From Bosea sp. PAMC 26642 (GTDB lineage Bacteria > Pseudomonadota > Alphaproteobacteria > Rhizobiales > Beijerinckiaceae): a stretch of DNA of 64,000 nucleotides. The notes under the pieces were generated by a model, which worked only from the letters and a program-made list of their open reading frames with translations, searched no databases and was not told the DNA's origin. The stretch covers positions 5,425,501 to 5,489,500 of the forward strand of contig NZ_CP014301.1 of the NCBI RefSeq assembly GCF_001562255.1, in the 5' to 3' direction. The position numbers and the translations under genes were made by a program. This document shows, in pieces, positions 25,806-32,063 of the stretch. Position 1 is the stretch's first letter, and each line of letters starts with the position of its first letter.

Positions 25806-25958
25806 ATGCTCGCCTCGCGTAACCTGCTGATCGCCCTCGTCGTCGTTCTCGTCGCGGGGCTCGCCGCCACCGGCTATGCGCTCTACCAAGAAAAGAAGCA
25901 GCCCGAGGGCGTCGAGATATCGGTCGGGAAGAACGGGCTCTCGATCAAGGAGAAGTGA
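25806..25958 (+). CDS. Small single-pass membrane protein, 50 aa
   Basis: Short gene reading MLASRNLLIALVVVLVAGLA followed by ATGYALYQEKKQPEGVEISV and a Lys-rich end. It has one hydrophobic segment (about residues 6-24) and a short charged tail, so the N-terminus is probably anchored in the inner membrane with a 25-residue soluble tail. Similar tiny proteins with a tail ending in GVEISVGKNGLSIKEK-like sequence occur in Alphaproteobacteria, with no known function. It has its own candidate stress promoter and stops 13 bp from the phaZ stop on the opposite strand. Confidence 0.7.
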   Translation: MLASRNLLIALVVVLVAGLAATGYALYQEKKQPEGVEISVGKNGLSIKEK

Positions 25959-25971
25959 GCCGACGCGCAGT

Positions 25972-27186
25972 TCAGCTGTTGGCCAGGATCATGTTGCGAA
26001 CGATCGGGTAGATCTGGCCGTCCCATTTCCGACCCGAGAACACCCCATAATGGCCGACACCGGCCTGCATGTGGTGGCGCTTGCGGAACGGCTTCAGCCC
26101 ACTGCACAGGTCATGCGCCGCGGAGGTCTGGCCGAGCGCGCAGATGTCGTCGCGCTCGCCCTCGACCGTCAGCAGCGCGGTCTTCCTGATCGCCCCGCAA
26201 TCGACCTTTTCGCCGCGGTAGGTCAGCGTCCCGGCCGCAAGCCGGGCCTCCTGGAAGATCCACTGCACGGTTTCGAGATAGAACTCGGCCGGCAGGTCCA
26301 GCACCGCGAAATACTCGTCGTAGAATTTCTTGATCGTTTCGGCCTGTTCGGTCTCGCCGGTGGCGAGATGGGTGAACATGTCGATATGGGCATTGACGTG
26401 CCGCTGCATGTTCATCGCCAGGAAGGCGCCGAGCTGGATGAAGCCCGGATAGACCTTGCGTCCGCCGCCGGGATAGCGCGACGGCACCGTATGGATCAGG
26501 TTCTTGCGGAACCACGCGATCGGCTTGTCGCTGGCGAGCTTGTTGACCGCCGTTGGATTGATCCGCGTGTCCACCGGCCCGGCCATCAGGGTCATGCTGC
26601 GCGGCTGGAACGCACTGTTGGCCTGCGCCATCACGGCAGCGGCGGTAAGAACCTGCACGCAGGGCTGGCACACCGCCACGACATGCGTGTCGGGGCCGAG
26701 CTTTTCGATGAAGGCGATCAGCGTATCGACATAGTCGTCATAGCCGAACGGGCCGGCCTCGAGGCTGACGTCGCGGGCATTGTGCCAGTCGGTGATGTAG
26801 ACGTCGTGGTCGCGCAGCAGGGTCGCGACCGTGTTGCGCAGCAGCGTCGCGAAATGGCCCGACATCGGCGCGACGACGAGCACCTTTGCTTGCGGTGCCT
26901 CGCTGTCCTTTCGGAATCGCAGCAGGCTGCCGAAAGGCAGCGCGAGCGTGACCTCTTCGGTGACGGCGGCATCGCGGTTGCCATCCCTGACGCTGTCGAT
27001 CGCATAGGGCGGCCGCTCATGCGTCAGGCCGGCCCGCGCCACCATCTCATAGGCGGCGGAAGCGGCCCGGATATCGACCGGCTGCCCCATGATCGCCTTG
27101 GCGCCCAGCGCCGTCAGCGCGGCCTGGGCCATCATGCGGGCAGGGTTCATCAGGTCGGACTGGGCCTGGTAGGCAGCGTAGAGCAT
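25972..27186 (-). CDS. phaZ: Intracellular polyhydroxybutyrate depolymerase
   Basis: Breaks down stored polyhydroxyalkanoate granules in the cytoplasm. 404 aa from ATG 27186 (MLYAAYQAQSDLMNPARMMA); the track-like upstream extension of 8 residues has no support. Alpha/beta-hydrolase fold with PMSGHFATLLRNTVATLL, YITDWHNARDVSLEAGPFGY, and the nucleophile region HVVAVCQPCVQVLTAAAVMA near 169-188, in which Cys takes the place of the usual lipase serine as in PhaZ1-type enzymes. C-terminal VEGERDDICALGQTSAAHDL and the active-site His in GVGHYGVFSGRKW. Dyads resembling PhaR sites lie upstream. Confidence 0.94.
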   Translation of the reverse strand: MLYAAYQAQSDLMNPARMMAQAALTALGAKAIMGQPVDIRAASAAYEMVARAGLTHERPPYAIDSVRDGNRDAAVTEEVTLALPFGSLLRFRKDSEAPQAKVLVVAPMSGHFATLLRNTVATLLRDHDVYITDWHNARDVSLEAGPFGYDDYVDTLIAFIEKLGPDTHVVAVCQPCVQVLTAAAVMAQANSAFQPRSMTLMAGPVDTRINPTAVNKLASDKPIAWFRKNLIHTVPSRYPGGGRKVYPGFIQLGAFLAMNMQRHVNAHIDMFTHLATGETEQAETIKKFYDEYFAVLDLPAEFYLETVQWIFQEARLAAGTLTYRGEKVDCGAIRKTALLTVEGERDDICALGQTSAAHDLCSGLKPFRKRHHMQAGVGHYGVFSGRKWDGQIYPIVRNMILANS

Positions 27187-27243
27187 CGGCGTACGACCTC
27201 GAGACGACAAAACGCGGCGGCCGATGGACGATGTCCGCCGGTG

Positions 27244-27274
27244 CCTGCAGCCGCAGGCTCATGTTGCACTGCAA
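27244..27274. promoter_or_regulatory. Two TGC/GCA dyads resembling PhaR binding sites upstream of phaZ
   Basis: CCTGCAGCCGCAGG (27244-27257; CTGC-N4-GCAG) and TTGCACTGCAA (27264-27274; TGC-N3-GCA), 58 and 78 bp upstream of the phaZ ATG. PhaR of Paracoccus and Rhodobacter binds dyads of this form near pha genes. The same gap also serves the divergent glutathione S-transferase gene. Confidence 0.4.
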
Positions 27275-27362
27275 AAGCTCCTTTCCGCAAGATTGTTCTA
27301 ATCTTGGCTCGCGGATGGAATGCCTCTTGCTACCCGCAACGCTCCCGCCGAGGATATCCGCC

Positions 27363-28016
27363 ATGAGCGCCGCGACACTGACCATCAGTAGCAAGAACTA
27401 TTCCTCCTGGTCGCTGCGCGGCTGGCTGCTTTGCGCACTGGCGGGTCTCGACGTAGAGGAGCGCATGCTCTCGGTCGACGATCCGTCGGCGCGCGCCGAA
27501 CTGCTTTTGCTGTCGCCGTCCTTCCTCGTGCCCTGCCTCACCCATGACGGCGTCAAGGTCTGGGATACGCTGGCGATCGCCGCCTATCTCGACGAGATCA
27601 GGCCCGATGCCGGCCTGCTGCCCAAGGACGTTAAGGCGCGCGCCCATTGCCGTGCCGTCTCGGGCGAGATGCATTCGGGCTTTGCCAATCTGCGCTCCGC
27701 CCTGCCGATGAACCTCAAGGCGCATTATCCCGGCTTCAAGGTCTGGGCCGGCGCACAGGCCGATATCGACCACGTCACCGAAATCTGGCGCGATTGTATC
27801 GAGACCTATGGCGGCCCCTATCTGTTCGGCAAGGTCACGATGGCCGATGCGATGTATGCGCCCGTCTGCCTGCGCTTCCTGACCTACGACATCGCGCTCG
27901 ACCCCGTGAGCAAGGCCTATTGCCGGACCATCGCGAAATGGCCGCTCTTGCAGAGCTGGGTCGAGGCGGCGAAGTCCGAGCCTGAGGAGCTCGAGGAACT
28001 CGACGCAGAGTTCTGA
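27363..28016 (+). CDS. Glutathione S-transferase family protein
   Basis: 217 aa, cytosolic. N-terminal thioredoxin-like domain (about 1-80) with the opening LTISSKNYSSWSLRGWLLCA, where the Ser/Tyr pair provides the usual glutathione-activating residue, SFLVPCLTHDGVKVWDTLAI containing the cis-proline loop and the S-x-A glutathione contact, and a helical C-terminal domain with YLFGKVTMADAMYAPVCLRF. Substrate unknown. ATG 27363 was chosen because the domain starts at once; an ATG 45 bp upstream is also in frame. Confidence 0.9.
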   Translation: MSAATLTISSKNYSSWSLRGWLLCALAGLDVEERMLSVDDPSARAELLLLSPSFLVPCLTHDGVKVWDTLAIAAYLDEIRPDAGLLPKDVKARAHCRAVSGEMHSGFANLRSALPMNLKAHYPGFKVWAGAQADIDHVTEIWRDCIETYGGPYLFGKVTMADAMYAPVCLRFLTYDIALDPVSKAYCRTIAKWPLLQSWVEAAKSEPEELEELDAEF

Positions 28017-28092
28017 ACTCTCCCATCATGCACGTTGGGACTTGTACGATCCCGTTGCGGCATTGGTCTTTCGCCACCAAAGACGCTACACC

Positions 28093-28117
28093 CCCACGAA
28101 CTCAAGGATGTCGTGGG
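28093..28117 (+). promoter_or_regulatory. Leader hairpin overlapping the aldehyde dehydrogenase ribosome-binding site
   Basis: CCCACGA (28093-28099) and TCGTGGG (28111-28117) form a 7-bp stem with an 11-nt loop. The right arm runs into GGGAG (28115-28119), the likely Shine-Dalgarno sequence of ATG 28127, so folding could hide it. Confidence 0.35.
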
Positions 28118-28126
28118 AGTAAGCCA

Positions 28127-29572
28127 ATGACCGAGATTTTCAAGAACCTGATCGCCGGCGAATGGGCCAGTGCCGGGAATGCCTCCCGTAACATCAACCC
28201 GTCCAATACGGGCGATGTCGTCGGCGAATACGCGCAAGGCTCGGTCGCCGATCTCGACAACGCGGTTGCCGCCGCCAAGGCCGTCTTCCCGGCCTGGAGC
28301 CGCAGCACGCCGCAGGAGCGCTACGAGATCCTGAAGAAGGCCTCCGACGAGATTCTCGCCCGCAAGGAAGAGCTGGGTCGGCTCTTGTCGCGCGAGGAGG
28401 GCAAGACCCTTGCCGAGGGCATCGGCGAAGCCGGCCGCGCCGGCCAGGTTTTCGCCTTCTTCGCCGGCGAGTGCCTGCGTCTGGGGGGCGAGATGGTTCC
28501 CTCCGTGCGCCCCGGCGTCGGCGTCGAGATCACGCGCGAGCCGGTCGGCATCGTCGGCATGATCACCCCATGGAACTTCCCAATCGCGATTCCCGCATGG
28601 AAGATCGCGCCCGCGCTGGCTTACGGCAACTGCGTCGTCATCAAGCCGGCCGACCTCGTGCCGGGTTCGGCCTGGGCGCTGGTCGATATCATCCAGCGCG
28701 CCGGCCTGCCCAAGGGCGTGCTCAACCTCGTCATGGGGCGCGGTTCGGTCGTCGGCCAGGCGCTGCTTCAGCACAAGGACGTCCACGCGATCTCCTTCAC
28801 CGGCTCGGTCGCGACCGGCCGCAAGGTCGCCGAGGCCTGCATCGCCTCCTCGCCGATGAAGAAGGTCCAGCTCGAAATGGGCGGCAAGAACCCGCTTGTC
28901 GTGCTCGACGACGCCGATTTGAAGATCGCCGTCGAGGCCGCGGTACAGGGCGCCTATTTCTCGACCGGACAGCGCTGCACTGCCTCCTCGCGCCTGATCG
29001 TCCAGGCCGGCATCCACGACCGCTTCGTCGAGGCCTGCATCGAGCGGCTGAAGGGCCTCGTCATCGACGATGCCTTGAAGGCGGGCACCCATATCGGCCC
29101 GGTCGTCGACCAGAGCCAGCTCGACCAGGATCTGAAATACATCCAGATCGCCCGCGACGAGGGCGGCAAGCTCGCATGGGGCGGCGAATTGCTCAATCGC
29201 GAGACGCCCGGCTTCTATCTCCAGCCGGCGCTCTTTACCGAGACCACCAACGCCATGCGCATCTCGCGCGAGGAGGTCTTCGGCCCGGTCGCCAACGTCA
29301 TCCGCGTCAAGGATTACGAAGAGGCGCTCAGCCTCGCCAACGACACCGAGTTCGGTCTCTCCTCGGGCATCTGCACCACGTCGCTGAAGCACGCGACGCA
29401 TTTCAAGCGTAATGCCGAGGCCGGCATGGTGATGGTCAACCTCGCCACGGCGGGCGTCGACTACCACGTCCCCTTCGGCGGCCGGAAAGGCTCGAGCTAC
29501 GGCCCGCGCGAGCAAGGCGCCTACGCCAAGGAGATGTATACGACGGTGAAGACGGCCTACACGCTGTCTTGA
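28127..29572 (+). CDS. Aldehyde dehydrogenase, 2-ketoglutarate semialdehyde type
   Basis: NAD(P)-dependent oxidation of an aldehyde to an acid, 481 aa. Opening MTEIFKNLIAGEWASAGNAS; cofactor region GMITPWNFPIAIPAWKIAPA; FTGSVATGRKVAEACI; catalytic Glu250 in VQLEMGGKNP and Cys284 in GQRCTASSRL; EEVFGPVANVIRVKDYEEAL. The C-terminal TAGVDYHVPFGGRKGSSYGP is typical of 2,5-dioxopentanoate dehydrogenases, which finish pentose, hexarate or hydroxyproline catabolism with 2-ketoglutarate. None of those upstream genes is nearby, so the substrate is inferred. The frame upstream of 28127 carries the leader hairpin. A strong terminator follows. Confidence 0.88.
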   Translation: MTEIFKNLIAGEWASAGNASRNINPSNTGDVVGEYAQGSVADLDNAVAAAKAVFPAWSRSTPQERYEILKKASDEILARKEELGRLLSREEGKTLAEGIGEAGRAGQVFAFFAGECLRLGGEMVPSVRPGVGVEITREPVGIVGMITPWNFPIAIPAWKIAPALAYGNCVVIKPADLVPGSAWALVDIIQRAGLPKGVLNLVMGRGSVVGQALLQHKDVHAISFTGSVATGRKVAEACIASSPMKKVQLEMGGKNPLVVLDDADLKIAVEAAVQGAYFSTGQRCTASSRLIVQAGIHDRFVEACIERLKGLVIDDALKAGTHIGPVVDQSQLDQDLKYIQIARDEGGKLAWGGELLNRETPGFYLQPALFTETTNAMRISREEVFGPVANVIRVKDYEEALSLANDTEFGLSSGICTTSLKHATHFKRNAEAGMVMVNLATAGVDYHVPFGGRKGSSYGPREQGAYAKEMYTTVKTAYTLS

Positions 29573-29601
29573 ACCGGGGCGTATATCGCCGTTCGAAAGG
29601 G

Positions 29602-29629
29602 GGGCCGTGCCGCAAGGCGCGGCCCTTTT
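29602..29629 (+). terminator. Rho-independent terminator after the aldehyde dehydrogenase gene
   Basis: GGGCCGTGCC (29602-29611), loop GCAA, GGCGCGGCCC (29616-29625) with one G-U pair, then TTTT. It stands between two convergent genes. Confidence 0.85.
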
Positions 29630-29632
29630 GCA

Positions 29633-30646
29633 TCAGAAGCCTTCGAGCACGATCTTGCCCTTGGCGCGGTTGCTCTCGATCAGCGCGTGCGCGCGCTTAA
29701 GATTGGCGGCGTTGATCGATCCGAAGGTCTCGGCCAGCGTGGTTTGGATTTCGCCGGCATCGACCAGTCGAGAGACTTCGTTCAGCAGATCGCCCTGCGC
29801 CTGCATGTCCGCCGTCTGGTGCATGGAACGGGCGAACATCATCTCCCAGTGTAGCGACACCGCCTTGCCTTTCAGGGGCATCACATCGAGCACGCCAGGG
29901 TCATCGATGACGCCGATGCGCCCCTGCGGTGCGACCAACTTCACCACCTCCGGCAGATGCTGGCTCGTATGCGTCGTCAGGAAGACCAGCCCGGGCGCGC
30001 CTAGACCCAGCGCGGAGACCCCCTCCGACAGCGCCTTACTGTGATCGACGACATGATGCGCGCCGAGTTCTTTCACCCAGGCTCGTGTCTCCGGCCGCGA
30101 AGCGGTCGCGATGACCGCTAGGTCGGTAAGCCGCCGCGCGAGCTGGATCGCGATCGAGCCCACGCCGCCGGCGCCGCCGACGATCAGCACGGCCTTCGCC
30201 GAACCGGGCACTGCGTCGCGGATCTTGAGCCGGTCGAACAGCATCTCCCATGCGGTGATCGTCGTCAGCGGCAGGGCTGCGGCCTCGGCGAAGGATAAAC
30301 TTAAAGGCTTCTTCCCGACGATCCGCTCGTCGACGAGATGAAATTCGGCATTGGCGCCGGGCCGGTTGATGGCGCCGGCATAGAACACCGCGTCGCCGGG
30401 TTTAAACGCCGTGACGGCGGGACCGACCGCCTTGACCACGCCGCTCGCGTCCCAACCCAAGATGCGCGCCTCGCCTGCCGGCGGCTGCGCACTGCGGCGC
30501 ACTTTGGTATCGACGGGGTTGACGGAGATCGCCTTCACTTCGACCAGAAGGTCGCGTCCTAAGGCGACCGGCTCGGGCAGATCAAGGTCGATCAGACTGG
30601 TTTCAGCGGTGATGGATTGCGGCTCGCGATATCCGACGGCGTGCAT
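29633..30646 (-). CDS. Zinc-type alcohol dehydrogenase / quinone oxidoreductase family protein
   Basis: Medium-chain dehydrogenase/reductase, 337 aa from ATG 30646 (MHAVGYREPQSITAETSLID), with GAGGA in front. GroES-like N-terminal domain with EVKAISVNPVDTKVRRSA and ILGWDASGVVKAVGPAVTAF; Rossmann domain with VLIVGGAGGVGSIAIQLARR near 150-169. The cluster of structural zinc cysteines is absent, so it belongs to the NADPH-dependent, zinc-independent quinone reductase side of the family. Divergent from an HxlR regulator, the common arrangement for reductases induced by quinones or reactive aldehydes. Confidence 0.88.
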   Translation of the reverse strand: MHAVGYREPQSITAETSLIDLDLPEPVALGRDLLVEVKAISVNPVDTKVRRSAQPPAGEARILGWDASGVVKAVGPAVTAFKPGDAVFYAGAINRPGANAEFHLVDERIVGKKPLSLSFAEAAALPLTTITAWEMLFDRLKIRDAVPGSAKAVLIVGGAGGVGSIAIQLARRLTDLAVIATASRPETRAWVKELGAHHVVDHSKALSEGVSALGLGAPGLVFLTTHTSQHLPEVVKLVAPQGRIGVIDDPGVLDVMPLKGKAVSLHWEMMFARSMHQTADMQAQGDLLNEVSRLVDAGEIQTTLAETFGSINAANLKRAHALIESNRAKGKIVLEGF

Positions 30647-30658
30647 GATGGAAGTCCT

Positions 30659-30731
30659 CTGCATTGCGATGCAGGCCAGATGCGCCTTATATACGCCCCT
30701 CGCAAGAACGCACAATTTCAGCACATAGTGC
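30659..30731. promoter_or_regulatory. Divergent promoter region with two inverted repeats (possible HxlR operators)
   Basis: CTGCAT-tgcg-ATGCAG at 30659-30674, next to the reductase ribosome-binding site, and GCAC-ATA-GTGC at 30721-30731, 16 bp before the regulator ATG. Either could bind the HxlR protein encoded on the right; neither matches a consensus I know. Confidence 0.35.
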
Positions 30732-30747
30732 CGAAAAGGATACTGTC

Positions 30748-31107
30748 ATGCCGCCTCGCTTTCAGGAGCCATTCTCTTCGCCGGCCTGTCCGGTCGAGGC
30801 CGCGCTCGGCTTTATCGGAGGCAAATGGAAGGGGATCGTGCTCTATCATCTGCTGGGCGGCACCATGCGGTTCAATGCCATCCGGCGTCGCGTGCCGGGC
30901 GTGACCCAGCGGATGCTGACCACGCAACTGCGCGAACTCGAGGCCGACAGCCTGATCGTTCGCGTTGTCTTTCCCGAGGTGCCGCCGCGCGTCGAATACA
31001 GCCTGTCCGGCAAGGGACGCACGCTCGAGCCGGTGATCATGGCACTCAAGGTGTGGGGCGAGAATCACGCGGGGCCGGCGCCGGTCGTGGAGACAGAGGC
31101 GGCCTGA
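30748..31107 (+). CDS. HxlR-family transcriptional regulator
   Basis: 119-aa winged-helix regulator. Start ATG 30748 (MPPRFQEPFSSPACPVEAAL) has AAGGA upstream. The N-terminal Cys14 (SPACPVEA) is the conserved redox-sensing cysteine position of HxlR-type regulators such as YodB and HypR. The winged helix is at about residues 20-100: GGKWKGIVLYHLLGGTMRFN, VPGVTQRMLTTQLRELEADS, VPPRVEYSLSGKGRTLEPVI. It probably controls the divergent reductase and itself in response to electrophiles or oxidants. Confidence 0.92.
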   Translation: MPPRFQEPFSSPACPVEAALGFIGGKWKGIVLYHLLGGTMRFNAIRRRVPGVTQRMLTTQLRELEADSLIVRVVFPEVPPRVEYSLSGKGRTLEPVIMALKVWGENHAGPAPVVETEAA

Positions 31108-31184
31108 GATCCGAAAGGTCGCGTGCGATCCTCTCCAAGCAAGCCTCGGTCTCTGTATCCGTGCAGCCGACGATGCGGCCTCGG

Positions 31185-32063
31185 CTATCCGACCGGGATC
31201 ACATCGACCGCGATGCCGATCTTCTGCGAACCGGGGCCGACCAGCACGCCATCCAGCGGCGAGACGTCGGCATAGTCGCGCCCGAAGGCCGTGACGATAT
31301 GGTCGTCGGCGACGATCAGGTCGTTGGTCGGGTCGAGGCCGATCCAGCCGGTCTCCGGACCGCACCACAGCATCACCCAGGCATGGCTGGCATCGGCACC
31401 GGCCAGCCGCTTCTGCCCCGGCGGCGGGATCGTGCGGATATAGCCGCTGACATAGGCCGCCGGCAGGCCCAGTCCCCGCAAGCCCGCGATCATGATATGC
31501 GCGAAATCCTGGCAGACGCCGTGGCGCTCGCGGAAGGCCTCCGCCAGCGGCGTCGAGACCTCCGTCGCATCGGGGTCGTACTCGAAATCATGCCGGATAC
31601 GCGCCATCAGCTCGCTTGCCGCCTCCAGCACCGGACGCAATGGCGAAAAGCTCTTGCGGGCGTAATCGACGACCTCGGCGACGAATGGCACCAGCCGGCT
31701 CGGATACAGATGATGCGTCGGCGAATCCGGCGCGAGGCTGGTCAAGGCCAGTGCAAGTTCACCGACCTCTTCCCAATGGCGCGTCAGGCCGGGGTGGGGC
31801 GGGGCAGGGCGGTCGACCTCGATGCGCGCCCGCATTTCCACCTTGAGCTCGCGATGCGGCTTAGAGATGGTCATCGTCGTCATGCGGTTGCCGAAGAAGC
31901 ACAAGCCGTCGATCCGCTCCGCAGGGCGCGGCGTGATGATGAGTTCGCTCTTGCGCACCCGCTGGCCGCCATCGTCGCGCGGTAGCAGCCGCAGGATGCA
32001 GCGCGCGAAGGGCACCGGGCGGCTGTAGCCGTAGGTCGTGAGATGACGGACGTCGTAGATCAC
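31185..32063 (-). CDS. Transglutaminase family protein (last gene of the ATP-grasp cluster)
   Basis: 292 aa. Bacterial transglutaminase N-terminal domain (about 1-80: MIYDVRHLTTYGYSRPVPFA) and a transglutaminase core with a full triad: Cys in HGVCQDFAHIMIAGLRGLGL (near 172), His in DASHAWVMLWC (near 226), Asp in WIGLDPTNDLIVADDHIV (near 245). The end KIGIAVDVIPVG matches the family length. No signal peptide. Its start overlaps the stop of the ATP-grasp/alpha-E gene by ATGA, so it is translationally coupled and works with it. Proteins of this group are thought to be peptidases or amide-bond-modifying enzymes for a peptide made by the ATP-grasp partner; the substrate is unknown. Confidence 0.9.
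   Translation of the reverse strand: MIYDVRHLTTYGYSRPVPFARCILRLLPRDDGGQRVRKSELIITPRPAERIDGLCFFGNRMTTMTISKPHRELKVEMRARIEVDRPAPPHPGLTRHWEEVGELALALTSLAPDSPTHHLYPSRLVPFVAEVVDYARKSFSPLRPVLEAASELMARIRHDFEYDPDATEVSTPLAEAFRERHGVCQDFAHIMIAGLRGLGLPAAYVSGYIRTIPPPGQKRLAGADASHAWVMLWCGPETGWIGLDPTNDLIVADDHIVTAFGRDYADVSPLDGVLVGPGSQKIGIAVDVIPVG

Noticed and set aside
27289-27305. AAGATT-GTTCT-AATCTT inverted repeat before the glutathione S-transferase
   Set aside because: Short, AT-biased, no T-run and no known factor; could be a weak operator but nothing supports it.
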